DNA of 64,000 bases from UBA8231 sp036011085 (GTDB lineage: Bacteria > Latescibacterota > UBA2968 > UBA8231). Position numbers and translations under genes: made by a program. Positions 1-9,009 of this stretch are shown here, in pieces (the first letter of the stretch is position 1; the number at the start of each line of letters is the position of its first letter). Below the pieces are notes generated by a model, which saw nothing but the letters and a program-made list of their open reading frames with translations, was not told the origin of the DNA and ran no database searches. The stretch covers positions 5,496 to 69,495 of the forward strand of contig DASCMS010000087.1 in the NCBI GenBank assembly GCA_036011085.1. The letters run 5' to 3'.

Positions 1-582
1 GAGGTCATCCTCCGGCCCGTGGGGCATGAACAGCTTGACCGCCCGGAATCCGAGTTCGAGAAACCACTCGATGCTGTTTTCCACGCCATAGGACATATCC
101 GTGCAGCTGGCGTAGCAGGTGATCCTCTCCTTCTGCGGCCCACCCAGCAGCTCATAGACAGGACGCTCGAGGATCTTCCCCTTCACATCCCATAGAGCGT
201 TGTCGACGGCGCTGATGGCGTAACTCACGAGACCGGCCGTGCCGAAACAGGACGTCGATCGCTGCATGATGTCCCAGATCTTTTCGATGGCCATGCAGTT
301 CTGGCCCTCCAGCATGAGCGCCAGATGGTCGTTGATCAGAGATGTCACCGGGCCACTGAACTGCGTCAGGCCGAAGCCCCACGTGCCGTCCTCGGCGGTG
401 ACGACACACGCTGTGCGTGTCCAGTTGCCCCGACCCGGGGTGGTCTGCCCTTTGGAGAATTCGGGGTAACGGCGCATGGGATGCACGAAGCTTGAATCGC
501 CGGGCAACTGCGGCACACGCGGCGGTGTCTGCTGTGCCGGCGTCACGTCGATGGGGAAGGCGCGGATGGACTTGATCTTCAT
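1..582 (-). CDS. Enolase-superfamily sugar-acid dehydratase, L-rhamnonate dehydratase-like (3' end cut by window)
   Basis: Only the first 194 residues are present; the reading frame is open to the window edge, so the barrel with the acid/base residues is missing. The capping domain is typical of the mandelate racemase/muconate lactonising group: the stretch GLVSYAISAVDNALWD (117-132) and PVYELLGG (141-148) mark the cap-to-barrel transition. By eye it is closest to L-rhamnonate dehydratase, which dehydrates an acid sugar to a 2-keto-3-deoxy acid. The start at 582 is supported by an AGGAG box about 8 bases upstream. The exact substrate cannot be told from the cap. The DapA-family aldolase at 7898-8842 could act downstream on such a product, but the two are not in one operon. 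Confidence 0.75.
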   Translation of the reverse strand, partial: MKIKSIRAFPIDVTPAQQTPPRVPQLPGDSSFVHPMRRYPEFSKGQTTPGRGNWTRTACVVTAEDGTWGFGLTQFSGPVTSLINDHLALMLEGQNCMAIEKIWDIMQRSTSCFGTAGLVSYAISAVDNALWDVKGKILERPVYELLGGPQKERITCYASCTDMSYGVENSIEWFLELGFRAVKLFMPHGPEDDL

Positions 583-899
583 GGGCGGATCTCCTGCATA
601 CAGGAAAGGGCCGGGAGGATCAGCGGGTCAAGCGGTCCAGCCTGCCTGAAAAAGTGCATCCGCATCTGTGTGGGTGCAGAAGCCTGTGCCACCAGCAGGC
701 CTTCTGACACGTAATCAGACCAGGAGAACAACGTTATGTCGGTGACCTGCATGATCATCAACCTGTCCATGGCGCCTACGAGATAGCCGACTTCCGACTC
801 TCTGTACCTGCTGCAGACATGAAGGGGCCGTCCCATGCGGGCGGCCCCCTTTTTCGTTCCTGACTCTCACGTAGCGCGCTCAAAACGAGGCAGATCGAC
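583..899. other. 317-bp non-coding gap with structured + strand and an orphan terminator
   Basis: No convincing gene lies between the dehydratase start and rsgA. On the + strand there is a 10-bp stem with a single bulge at 677-706 (CAGAAGCCTG pairing with CAGG and CTTCTG), a weaker stem just before it (656-677), and a strong intrinsic terminator at 824-853. Nothing coding on the + strand precedes that terminator, so the segment could encode a small RNA or be an attenuated leader of rsgA. I do not recognise it as RNase P, tmRNA, SRP RNA or a known riboswitch. Confidence 0.4.
824..853 (+). terminator. Rho-independent terminator without an upstream + strand gene
   Basis: GGGGCCG (824-830) pairs with CGGCCCC (842-848). 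CCC (832-834) pairs with GGG (839-841) around a four-base loop, leaving T831 bulged. The stem is followed directly by CTTTTT. On the minus strand no T tract follows the stem, so it can work only on + strand transcripts. It ends about 47 bases before the rsgA start. Confidence 0.75.
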
Positions 900-2018
900 A
901 TGGAACTGCAGCAGTTTGGCTGGCACGAGCACTTCGACCAGCCTTTCCGGCAGTATCAGGAGCGCGGCTGGCAGGCCGGCCGCGTCTCCATACAGCATCG
1001 CGACCTCTACCATCTGATGACCGCCGATGGCGAGGTCGAGGGCGTCGTCACCGGACGTTTTCGCCACAACGCCGGCAGTCCGGCCGACTTCCCCGCCGTC
1101 GGCGACTGGGTCGTGTTCGGTCCCAGCGAGATGGAAGGCCCCGTGGCGGTCCAGGCGGTGCTCCCCCGTCGCGGTACGTTTTCGCGACGGGCCGCCGGAA
1201 CCGTGCCCTACGAGCAGGTCATCGCCGCCAACGTCGATACTGTGTTCATCGTCAGTGGTCTCGATGGCAATCACAACCTGCGCCGGGTGGAGCGGTATGC
1301 CACCCAGGGATGGAATAGCGGCGTGCAGCCCGTGGCGCTGCTGAACAAGGTCGATCTGTGTGCCGATCCCGAGGCGGTGCTGGCCGAGGCGCACGCCAGC
1401 CTGCCCGGGGTCGACGTGCACGCCGTCAGCGGCGAACGAGGGGATGGAATCGATGCTCTGAAGCCGTACCTGGGCGCTGGACGGACGGTGGTCTTTGTCG
1501 GCTCCTCCGGTGTCGGCAAGTCGACCATCAGCAACCGCATCCTCGGCCGGGAGCAGATGTCGACGCACGAAGTACGCGCCGGCGACTCCCGTGGCCGTCA
1601 CACGACGACACATCGAGAGCTGCTCGTGGTGCCCTCCGGCGCCCTGCTGATCGACACGCCGGGCATGCGCGAGTTCGCCCTGTGGGCCGGGGGCGACGAT
1701 GAAGATGGAGAGCATCCGGGCGAGGCTGCCCCCGACAGCTTCGAGGACATCGCAGAGCTGGCTCGCGGCTGTCGTTATCCGAACTGCAGGCACATGTCCG
1801 ACGCCGGGTGCAGGATCCAGGAGGCGCTGAGCCTCGGCGACCTCGATCCCAGCCGCGTGCGCAGCTATCGCGCTCTGGCGCGGGAGATCTCCATCGCTGC
1901 TCAACGGGAGAGGAAGCGGGGTCGAATGACGCCGGACGCGGACGCCAAGCGCCGTTCCAAGCGGTCGAATCGCCGCGAGGGCAAGCGTCGGCTTCGCGAA
2001 GAAGCGGACGAGAGCTGA
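900..2018 (+). CDS. rsgA: Ribosome small subunit-dependent GTPase A
   Basis: Circularly permuted GTPase that helps late 30S subunit maturation. The 372-residue protein has the N-terminal OB-fold region (about 25-95), the permuted GTPase order G4 NKVD (149-152), then G1 GSSGVGKST (201-209), then G3 DTPG (252-255), and the C-terminal zinc site C291, C296, H298 and C304. A strongly basic tail (residues 335-372) is expected to contact rRNA. The ATG at 900 has a GAGG box upstream. The gene stands alone and converges on the dehydrogenase at 2032-3003. A 12-bp palindrome (2024-2035) covers the junction. Confidence 0.95.
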   Translation: MELQQFGWHEHFDQPFRQYQERGWQAGRVSIQHRDLYHLMTADGEVEGVVTGRFRHNAGSPADFPAVGDWVVFGPSEMEGPVAVQAVLPRRGTFSRRAAGTVPYEQVIAANVDTVFIVSGLDGNHNLRRVERYATQGWNSGVQPVALLNKVDLCADPEAVLAEAHASLPGVDVHAVSGERGDGIDALKPYLGAGRTVVFVGSSGVGKSTISNRILGREQMSTHEVRAGDSRGRHTTTHRELLVVPSGALLIDTPGMREFALWAGGDDEDGEHPGEAAPDSFEDIAELARGCRYPNCRHMSDAGCRIQEALSLGDLDPSRVRSYRALAREISIAAQRERKRGRMTPDADAKRRSKRSNRREGKRRLREEADES

Positions 2019-2031
2019 CGGACCTGACCGG

Positions 2032-3003
2032 TCAGTCGTCGCCGAATCTCAGCACGACCTTTAGTGACTCGTGCTCCGCCGGCTCCTCGAAGACCATCTC
2101 GAAGGCCTGCTGAATCTGCTCGTGGGGCAGCACGTGACTGATCATAGGGCGCACGTCGATGCGACCTTCGGTGATCCACTGCAACGCCGTGGAGTAGTCG
2201 GCGTGCGGGTTGGGTCCCACGGTTGTCACGATCCGCGCTTCGTTGCTGAACATCTTGAGGAAGTTCAGTGACATCACGCCCCGTCCCTCCTCTTTGTTCG
2301 GTACGCCGAAATAGAGGATCGTGCCCCCCCGGCGCACCAGGTCCGCCGCCGTGTGAAAGGACGACTCCAGGCCGACGGCCTCCACTACCATCTGCGGCAA
2401 CTCGCCCCCGGTGATGGCCTGCACCTGCTGGCGCAGATCCTGGCCCGGTGCCAGCGTGTGTGTGGCCCCCATCTTCGGCGCCAGGGCCCGACGGTGTGCC
2501 AGTGGGTCCACGCCGATGATTTGACGGGCGCCGAGGTTGCGCAGTGCCGCGTTGAACAGCTGCCCCACCGACCCCTGGCCGATGACGACGACATCCTGAC
2601 CGATGATGTTGCCCAGCTTGTAGAACGCGTGCAGCACGGTGCCGAAGAGCTGGCTCATCAGCAGGACATCCGGATCGCCCTCGGCGGGAAGACGGATGCA
2701 GCCGCCATCGTCATTGGCCAGCGCGTATTCCTGGAACAGGCCACGATCGAAGCCGTAGAGTAGCACGCGCTCACCTTCAGCATAACGCCCCGAAGGACAG
2801 GCGATGACGGTCCCCATGCCCTCGTGACCGGAGCTGCCCGGCGCCAGCGGATACTCCCCTCCAAGGCCGATCCATGCCGGCTTGTCCGTGCCGCAGATCG
2901 CCGTGCGCTGCAGGTGGACGAGCATCTTTCCTGGCGTCGCCTCCGGAATCGGCAGATCGAGCAGCTCCCAACGACGAGGTCCTGTCAGGCGGGCTGACTT
3001 CAC
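2032..3003 (-). CDS. Zinc-type medium-chain dehydrogenase/reductase
   Basis: NAD(P)-dependent alcohol or polyol dehydrogenase family, 323 residues. Catalytic zinc ligands are visible as C37 in CGTD and H60-E61 in GHEG. The Rossmann fold carries GQGSVG (142-147). The four-cysteine structural zinc loop usual between about residues 85 and 115 is absent (only C102), and the N-terminus is short, so it is a compact member of the family. It lies 31 bases downstream of the mutarotase-like gene on the same strand, which suggests co-expression and a sugar or sugar-alcohol substrate. The specific substrate is not predictable. Confidence 0.85.
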   Translation of the reverse strand: MKSARLTGPRRWELLDLPIPEATPGKMLVHLQRTAICGTDKPAWIGLGGEYPLAPGSSGHEGMGTVIACPSGRYAEGERVLLYGFDRGLFQEYALANDDGGCIRLPAEGDPDVLLMSQLFGTVLHAFYKLGNIIGQDVVVIGQGSVGQLFNAALRNLGARQIIGVDPLAHRRALAPKMGATHTLAPGQDLRQQVQAITGGELPQMVVEAVGLESSFHTAADLVRRGGTILYFGVPNKEEGRGVMSLNFLKMFSNEARIVTTVGPNPHADYSTALQWITEGRIDVRPMISHVLPHEQIQQAFEMVFEEPAEHESLKVVLRFGDD

Positions 3004-3034
3004 AGGCGAAGGACTCCTTGGTTCACAGTTTCAT

Positions 3035-3859
3035 TCACAAGTGGTATGAGAGCGACCAGGCCAGCTCGGCGTTGGGATCCACGCTCTCTTCGAGATACGG
3101 TTCGAAAGATACGGTGCAGGCGTTTCCCCAGATCGGCATCTGAGACATGGCGAAGTCGCCCTGTACCGTCATCTCACCGCGCACCGGGTGCCGCATCACG
3201 GCGTCGAGTCGATGCCCCTTCAGGCCTTCGATCTGGGTCAACTGCCCCCTGGACCAATCGTGGTCCGGGAGGCGCACGATGAAGCCGTTCTCATCGAGAC
3301 CGAATCCGGGGTTGTCGGACAGACTGATGTCACCGGAGAAACGGCAGCAGACGCCGTCTTCCGGCCAGGGAAAGAAGGGATGGGCGAACCAGGTCAGCGG
3401 CACCGGCACCGAGCCAATGTTCTGCACGCGGGTGGCGGACGTGACCTCCCTCCCCGCCAGGGCGATCTCGCGATGCAGGTTGATGGCCAGATCGCCGAAG
3501 CGCTGCGTCGTCGACATGCGCAACCGCACTTCCTCCTGGTCGATACGCCAGCGGCAGCGTTCGATGGCCTTTCTGTGGCGGCGACTGCTGCCGTCATCGG
3601 CGAAGAACGAGTTGCCGAAGCAGATGCCCTGGCCGTCCACCGGATCTACCGTGATGCGAAAGGCCTCGGGAATTCCCTGGCCGTGGAACACGGGAGGCGG
3701 ATCCTCGGGGTAGACGGGTCCGGAGAACAACGGCCCCAGTCGGGCAACTTCCACCTGGTGGATGTAACACCCGGAGACATAGCGGGTTCCGAGGCGTGTC
3801 TCGTCCTCAACTGGATCGAGTAAGGTCAGGCTCAGTTCATCGTTGCCGAGACAGAACAA
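3035..3859 (-). CDS. Aldose 1-epimerase (galactose mutarotase)-like protein
   Basis: 274 residues with the beta-sandwich pattern of the galactose mutarotase superfamily. The segment TWFAHPFFPWP near residues 155-165 supplies the family histidine, and SFEPYLEE near the C-terminus supplies the likely catalytic acid. Interconversion of alpha and beta anomers, or binding of a related sugar, is the expected role. It is the first gene of a two-gene minus-strand unit with the dehydrogenase. No signal peptide is seen, so it is cytoplasmic. Family assignment is by pattern only. Confidence 0.65.
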   Translation of the reverse strand: MFCLGNDELSLTLLDPVEDETRLGTRYVSGCYIHQVEVARLGPLFSGPVYPEDPPPVFHGQGIPEAFRITVDPVDGQGICFGNSFFADDGSSRRHRKAIERCRWRIDQEEVRLRMSTTQRFGDLAINLHREIALAGREVTSATRVQNIGSVPVPLTWFAHPFFPWPEDGVCCRFSGDISLSDNPGFGLDENGFIVRLPDHDWSRGQLTQIEGLKGHRLDAVMRHPVRGEMTVQGDFAMSQMPIWGNACTVSFEPYLEESVDPNAELAWSLSYHL

Positions 3860-3952
3860 GCGGTGATTCTCCGTTGGAATGGGTCACAGCAGGATCAGTA
3901 TGGTATCCCAGATGGCATTGCCGGTCCACTGCAAAGACACGACACTAACATC

Positions 3953-4660
3953 ATGAGACGAACCTGCCGCCTGCCGTTTCTGGGCCTGCTGCTGACGACG
4001 GTCGTCGCCGCCCAGTCTGGACAGACGAAGGTGAGTGCCGCCCTCGACTCGGCTGACGTGATCGCCTGGCGCAAGGTGGGACGTGGTGACTTCCGTGGTG
4101 ACCGGCCACCTGGTGCTTTTGCCTTTGGCACGGGGGCGATTCGCCCGGTGGCCGTAACCTGCGCCTACGTTGTGGCCAGCCCGCGGGCACGGATCTATCC
4201 GTACCGGGTACCCGGCGCTGAGGCGGATGTGGCCTACCAGGTCCGCGTCGAGGGCTTGTCTTTCCACGCCCTGCTGTCGCGTTCGTGCTCGTGGTGGAAC
4301 CCCAACGCGGAGATATCACCCGCCTACGTGCTGCAGCACGAACAGATGCACTTCGACATATTCGAAATCGCCGCACGCCGCCTCAACCGCGAGGTCCCGG
4401 GGCTGCTGGAGGCGATGGACGTCCGGGGGCCGTCGGAGCAGTCCGTCGTCGACGGCGCCCAGCGTCACGTGCAGGCCGCCCTGGCCCGGGCCCTGGATGA
4501 GACAGCGGCGCGCAACCAGAAATTCGACCTGGAGACGTCGTACGGCTTCGAGCCCACGCGGCAGGATGCCTGGCGCATGAGTCTGGACAGGGACTTACGG
4601 GCACTGATGGACCACGCCGCGCCCCTGGAAGCGCTGACACCGGCGGCGTTGGGCAAGTGA
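3953..4660 (+). CDS. Secreted DUF922-type putative metalloprotease
   Basis: The frame is open from 3863, but the ATG at 3953 begins a clear signal peptide (MRRTCRLPFLGLLLTTVVAA), so that start is preferred, giving 235 residues. The motif HEQMH (129-133) is an HExxH zinc site, placed as in DUF922 proteins, a family of putative secreted zinc peptidases. Two cysteines in the mature part (C70 and C112) could form a disulfide in the periplasm. The stop overlaps the GTG start of the following lipoprotein gene by four bases, so the pair is translationally coupled. The substrate is unknown. Confidence 0.7.
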   Translation: MRRTCRLPFLGLLLTTVVAAQSGQTKVSAALDSADVIAWRKVGRGDFRGDRPPGAFAFGTGAIRPVAVTCAYVVASPRARIYPYRVPGAEADVAYQVRVEGLSFHALLSRSCSWWNPNAEISPAYVLQHEQMHFDIFEIAARRLNREVPGLLEAMDVRGPSEQSVVDGAQRHVQAALARALDETAARNQKFDLETSYGFEPTRQDAWRMSLDRDLRALMDHAAPLEALTPAALGK

Positions 4661-5127
4661 GACGCGTTGCTCTCGGGCTCTGGATGGCGCTGCTTCCGGC
4701 GTGCGGTTCCGACGACGCCAGCCCCGCCGACAGCCAGGCCGGCGATCAGGTCGCCCCGGCAGCGGTGGCGGATGTGCTCGAGGTGAGCGTCACCGGGACG
4801 GAGGAGGCCTTCACCTTCGCCGTCACCATAGCCAGTCCCGATTCAGGTTGTGGCCGCTTCAGTGACTGGTGGGAGGTGGTCCGTGCCGACGGGTCGCTGG
4901 CCTACCGCCGCGTGCTGCTGCACAGCCACGTGACCGAGCAACCCTTCGTGCGCACGGGCGGACCGGTGCCGGTGGCGGGCAGTGACTCGGTATGGGTGCG
5001 AGCCCACATGAGTGACGCGGGATACGGCGGCCAAGCCTTTGGCGGCACCCCGGCCGGCGGCTTGTCGGCCATGGCGTGGCCAGCGGATCTGGGGGCAGGC
5101 TCTGGAGTTGAGCCCTCCCCTTCCTGA
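4657..5127 (+). CDS. Small putative lipoprotein
   Basis: 156 residues starting with GTG at 4657, overlapping the previous stop as GTGA. The N-terminus MRRVALGLWMALLPAC is a type II signal peptide with the lipobox cysteine at C16. An Asp at +3 (GSDD follows the Cys) does not clearly decide which membrane it goes to. The mature part looks like a small beta-sandwich and I do not recognise the family. Coupling to the DUF922 gene suggests the two act together in the envelope. Confidence 0.7.
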   Translation: MRRVALGLWMALLPACGSDDASPADSQAGDQVAPAAVADVLEVSVTGTEEAFTFAVTIASPDSGCGRFSDWWEVVRADGSLAYRRVLLHSHVTEQPFVRTGGPVPVAGSDSVWVRAHMSDAGYGGQAFGGTPAGGLSAMAWPADLGAGSGVEPSPS

Positions 5128-5143
5128 GGGTTGTGCCTTCTGA

Positions 5144-5947
5144 ATGTGTCTGATTGTCGTGGCGTATCATGCTCACCCGAGGTATCGCCTGGTCGTGGCT
5201 GCCAACCGCGATGAGAGTTTCTCGAGACCGACAGATGGCGCCCATTTCTGGGACTCGGCACCCGATCTTCTGGCCGGGCGGGACCGGCAGGCCGGGGGGA
5301 CCTGGCTGGGACTCACACGCCAGGGGCGATTCGGGGCGGTCACCAACCATCGCGATCCGGCAACGGTCAGATGCGGCGCCCTTTCGCGGGGCGAGCTTCT
5401 GCGCGAGTGCCTGTTGGCAGAATCGGAACCCCGGGAGTTCCTCTATCGCAGTCTCTCCCGAGCTCACGAGTACGGTGGCTTCAACATCCTGGCCGTCGAT
5501 CTCGCCCGGGGGGCATCCGGCCTCGTGTATCACACCAACAGCGATCCGGCTTCTCCGGGGGGTCGGATCGACACACTGAAGCCCGGTTGCTACGGGCTCA
5601 GCAACGGCCTGTTGGACACGCCCTGGCCCAAGCTGCGCAAGACGCGTGCGGGTCTGGAACGTATCGTGCATAGCCATGCCGATGATCCCAATCGCCTGCT
5701 TTGCTCTCTCCTTGCTCTGATGGCGGACGATGAACTGGCTCCCGACGGAGAATTGCCCGACACCGGAGTGGATCTCGAATCCGAACGCCGGTATTCGTCG
5801 GTCTTCATCACCGGTGACCGCTACGGCACGCGCTCGACCACGGTGCTCGCCATCGATTCGGCAGGGACCGCGTTTTTTCGGGAGCGACCGTACGAGCCGG
5901 GACAGATCGCTGGCGTTGAGCGCGATTTCCAGTTTGCCCTTTCTTGA
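5144..5947 (+). CDS. NRDE/TANGO2 family protein
   Basis: 267 residues. The N-terminus carries Cys2 and the NRDE motif (21-24) that names the family, and the pattern TWLGL plus FGAVTNHRD also matches TANGO2-like proteins. Eukaryotic TANGO2 has been linked to haem and lipid handling; the bacterial role is not settled. The gene is 16 bases downstream of the lipoprotein gene and 65 bases before the NfuA-like gene, so a loose operon is possible. The call is confident as a family and not as a function. Confidence 0.85.
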   Translation: MCLIVVAYHAHPRYRLVVAANRDESFSRPTDGAHFWDSAPDLLAGRDRQAGGTWLGLTRQGRFGAVTNHRDPATVRCGALSRGELLRECLLAESEPREFLYRSLSRAHEYGGFNILAVDLARGASGLVYHTNSDPASPGGRIDTLKPGCYGLSNGLLDTPWPKLRKTRAGLERIVHSHADDPNRLLCSLLALMADDELAPDGELPDTGVDLESERRYSSVFITGDRYGTRSTTVLAIDSAGTAFFRERPYEPGQIAGVERDFQFALS

Positions 5948-6012
5948 CGTTCCGGAGAGCGAATCTACATTCAATCGCAGTCCTCATACCATGGCAAGGA
6001 AACCCTGACAGC

Positions 6013-6597
6013 ATGCTGACCATCACCGAAGGCGCCCGCGAGAAGATCGTCGAACTCACGGGCAAGAGTCCCAATCCCGTGAAGGGGCTGCGCATCAGCG
6101 CCGATGCCGTGTCCCCCCTCAAAGTCGACTATCGCATGGCCTTCATCGGTGAGGATCAGGCAACCGATGCCGACCAGGTGATTCCCTTCGAGGGCTTCGA
6201 CGTCTACGTCGACGCCGACAGCCAGCCCCACGTCGACGAGGCCGTCGTCGACCACGTCGAAGGCCTGATGGGATCCGGCTTCAAGATCGAACGCCCGCGA
6301 GTCCTTCCCGATGGCGTCGACGGCGACCTGCTCAGCCGCGTCCAGACGGTCCTCGACGAGCGCATCAACCCTTCCGTTTCCGGCCACGGCGGTCGCGTCT
6401 CCCTCATCGACCTGCGAGACAAGACCGTGTTCCTCCAGCTCGAAGGAGGCTGTCAGGGGTGTGGCATGGCGGATGTCACCCTCAAGCAGGGCATCGAGGT
6501 GATGATCAAGGAATCGGTCCCCGAGATCGAGGCGATCTATGACGTCACCGACCACGCCAATGGCAAGAACCCCTATTACAAAGAGCCGGTTGGCTGA
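6013..6597 (+). CDS. nfuA: NfuA-like Fe-S carrier (A-type domain plus NifU C-terminal domain)
   Basis: 194 residues. The N-terminal half (1-95) resembles HesB/IscA (LTITEGAREKI start) but lacks the three cluster cysteines, as in NfuA. The C-terminal half is a NifU-type thioredoxin-like domain with CQGC (147-150), which holds a [4Fe-4S] cluster at a dimer interface for delivery to apo-proteins. The frame extends up to 5944, overlapping the NRDE gene, but the ATG at 6013 with AAGGA upstream gives the family N-terminus. Placement before moeA fits Fe-S supply to molybdenum cofactor enzymes, though that link is inferred. Confidence 0.85.
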   Translation: MLTITEGAREKIVELTGKSPNPVKGLRISADAVSPLKVDYRMAFIGEDQATDADQVIPFEGFDVYVDADSQPHVDEAVVDHVEGLMGSGFKIERPRVLPDGVDGDLLSRVQTVLDERINPSVSGHGGRVSLIDLRDKTVFLQLEGGCQGCGMADVTLKQGIEVMIKESVPEIEAIYDVTDHANGKNPYYKEPVG

Positions 6598-6624
6598 GAT
6601 GACAGCGGGTCCGGGGGAGGCCCG

Positions 6625-7863
6625 ATGACCGATCAGATGCACACCGTCGAGCAGGCCCTTGCTGCCGTGCTCGAGCGCATCCGTCCCCTTGGTGTGGAGC
6701 GTGTTCCCCTCACCGCTGCCGTCGGCAGGCTGCTGGCCACCGATGTCTCGGCCCCGTACGACAACCCACCTCACGACAACTCCGCCATGGACGGTTTCGC
6801 CCTCCGCTGCGCCGATATCGTTGACGCTGGGGCGACATCGCCGGTGAGCCTTCGGATCGTCGAGGACATCCCCGCCGGCAAGGTGCCACAACAGACCGTC
6901 GGCGCCGGCCAGGCCAGCCGGATCATGACGGGTGCCCTTGTGCCGGAGGGCGCCGATTCGGTGATCCGCGTCGAGGACACCAGGGACCACGGCGATCGTG
7001 TCGACATTCTCGAGGCTGCCGACGGCGAAGGTGAAAACGTGCGCTGTCGCGGGGAGGACATGAAGCAGGGCGACGCCCTGATGGCCGCCGGCACGGAACT
7101 GGGACCAGGAGAGATCGGCGTACTCGCTGCCGTGCAGCAGCCCTACGTCACCGTCGGCCGTCGGCCTTCGGTTGCCATCCTGTCCTCCGGCGACGAGTTG
7201 GTCGAGGTCGGTGACAGCCGCGGCCCGGGGCAGATCGTCAACAGCAATACACCCGCCCTCGGCGCCGTCGCCCGAGCCTGCGGCGCCGACCCGGTACTGT
7301 CGCCCATCGCCGCCGATACCGAACCGGCCATCCGGGCTTCCATCGAGGCCGCCATAGGCTGCGACTTCATCGTCTCTTCAGGGGGCGTCAGCGTCGGCGA
7401 CTACGACTATGTGAAGAAGGTCCTGACAGATCTCGGCGCCGAGGAGATTCTGTGGCGCGTGGCCATGAAGCCGGGGAAGCCGCTGTACTTCAGTCTGCTC
7501 CAGGGGACGCCCTACTTCGGCTTACCCGGCAATCCGGTATCGAGCCTGGTCTCTTTCCTGCAGTTCGTTCGTCCCGCCCTCCGCAAGGCGTCAGGCTACC
7601 CCGAGTCCGACTGGCCCCTGCCGCAGAGCACCGCCCGTATCGAGCACGACCTGGTCAACGAGGGCGGACGCCGCAACTTCCTGCGGGCCCGCCTCCGCCT
7701 CGACGGTGATGGCCGCCTCACGGCCAGTACCGCCCATCGGGCCCAGGGCTCCCACATGATGACCTCCATGCTCGGCGCCAACGGCTTCGTCGTGCTCGAA
7801 CCGGGGCAGACAACCGTGGCGGGCGACTCGGTGGCGGTCCAGATCATCGGCGACCTGACCTGA
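6625..7863 (+). CDS. moeA: Molybdopterin molybdotransferase
   Basis: 412 residues, full length. It inserts molybdate into adenylylated molybdopterin. DNSAMDGFA (51-59) is the MoeA signature near the N-terminus. The MoCF-fold core contains SSGGVSVGD and GLPGNPVSS, and the C-terminal beta domain is complete. It follows the NfuA-like gene by 27 bases. No other molybdenum cofactor gene is in the window. Confidence 0.95.
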   Translation: MTDQMHTVEQALAAVLERIRPLGVERVPLTAAVGRLLATDVSAPYDNPPHDNSAMDGFALRCADIVDAGATSPVSLRIVEDIPAGKVPQQTVGAGQASRIMTGALVPEGADSVIRVEDTRDHGDRVDILEAADGEGENVRCRGEDMKQGDALMAAGTELGPGEIGVLAAVQQPYVTVGRRPSVAILSSGDELVEVGDSRGPGQIVNSNTPALGAVARACGADPVLSPIAADTEPAIRASIEAAIGCDFIVSSGGVSVGDYDYVKKVLTDLGAEEILWRVAMKPGKPLYFSLLQGTPYFGLPGNPVSSLVSFLQFVRPALRKASGYPESDWPLPQSTARIEHDLVNEGGRRNFLRARLRLDGDGRLTASTAHRAQGSHMMTSMLGANGFVVLEPGQTTVAGDSVAVQIIGDLT

Positions 7864-7897
7864 GCCACCCTCAGCAGTCGCTACCTGCGGATCCCTC

Positions 7898-8842
7898 TCA
7901 CGCCGGCTCAAAGTCAGCGATCGGTCCTGCCTCTGTGGCCAGCAGCACCTCCAGTTTTCCCGCCGTGGCCAGAGCCGAACGAAGGCGTTCCCGCTCTTGC
8001 AGCGTCAACTGACTCACCGGTTCGCGTGGTGGTCCCGCCGGCAGACCCAGCAGTTCGAGACCGGTCTTGAGCATGGCGGGAAAGGTGCCAAGAGAAAAAG
8101 CCTGGCGCAGGGGTGCCAGGCGGCGCTGATACTCGATGGCACCGGCCAGATCGCCGGCCGCATGCCGCTCGTAGATCCCCACACTCAGTTCCGGTGCCAG
8201 ATTGGCACTGGCGGCGATGGCGCCGACCGCACCCTGCGCCAAGGCGGCATAGATCAGAGTGTCGCGGCCCATGAGCACGCGGAAGTCATCCGGTGTGCGC
8301 CGCAGGTACTCCGCCGTCTGCGAGAAGTTGCCGGAGCTATCCTTGATCCCGGCGATATGATCGACTTCGGTGGCCAGGCGCTCGACGAGGGTCGGCGACA
8401 GATCGTTTCCCGTTCGATCCGGATTGGTGTAGAGCAGCACCGGCAGATCGACAGCATCAGCGATGGCGCGGTAGTATCGATACATCTCCTCATCGCTCGG
8501 CGCGATGAAGAGAGGCGTCAGCACCGACAGGGCGTCAGCACCGGCCTTCTCGGCCTCTCGTGCCAGCTGCACGGCCTCCGTTGTCGTATTGGCACAGGTT
8601 CCCGCATACACCGGCACCCGCCCGGCAACGTGATCGACGCTCCATTCGAAGATCTGCTTCTTCTCCGCCACCGACAGGGCCCAGAACTCGCCAGCCGTGC
8701 CCACGGTGAAAATGCCGTGAACTCCCTGCGCGATCAGGTGGTCGATCAACTGCCGAAACCCCTGCTCGTCGAGTTGACCGTCTGCATGCATCGGGGATAC
8801 CAGAGCGGGGATGATGCCCTTGATAAATCCCGTACCCAGCAT
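7898..8842 (-). CDS. DapA/N-acetylneuraminate lyase family aldolase
   Basis: Class I aldolase of the dihydrodipicolinate synthase superfamily, 314 residues. The Schiff-base lysine is K167 in IAGIKDSSG, Y138 lies in LLYTNP, and the pyruvate-binding loop reads GTAGE (48-52). The start at 8842 is chosen because GGAGGAGG lies just upstream, although the frame continues to 8863. True DHDPS usually has GTTGE, and no lysine-pathway genes are nearby. A sugar-acid aldolase or dehydratase (KDG, KDGal or sialate type) is therefore as likely as lysine synthesis. Confidence 0.8.
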   Translation of the reverse strand: MLGTGFIKGIIPALVSPMHADGQLDEQGFRQLIDHLIAQGVHGIFTVGTAGEFWALSVAEKKQIFEWSVDHVAGRVPVYAGTCANTTTEAVQLAREAEKAGADALSVLTPLFIAPSDEEMYRYYRAIADAVDLPVLLYTNPDRTGNDLSPTLVERLATEVDHIAGIKDSSGNFSQTAEYLRRTPDDFRVLMGRDTLIYAALAQGAVGAIAASANLAPELSVGIYERHAAGDLAGAIEYQRRLAPLRQAFSLGTFPAMLKTGLELLGLPAGPPREPVSQLTLQERERLRSALATAGKLEVLLATEAGPIADFEPA

Positions 8843-9009
8843 GTCCCTCCTCCTCCCAGCCATTGACTCCGCGCCCCGCGGCGTCCGCAGCCGTTGACCG
8901 TCCCATGCAACGTGCGTGCCATCCGTGCCGCGGCACGGTTACCCGGTGGCAGGCCGGCGGCGGGACATGGCGGTCGCGACTTCCTCCGTGCGTATGCGAC
9001 AGAGGCGTC

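Noticed and set aside
579..836. 85-residue minus-strand frame before the dehydratase
   Set aside because: It overlaps the dehydratase start, has no ribosome-binding site and no family resemblance.
2024..2035. Palindrome CTGACCGGTCAG at the rsgA/dehydrogenase junction as a terminator
   Set aside because: Only six base pairs with no loop and no T tract; 12-bp palindromes are expected many times by chance.
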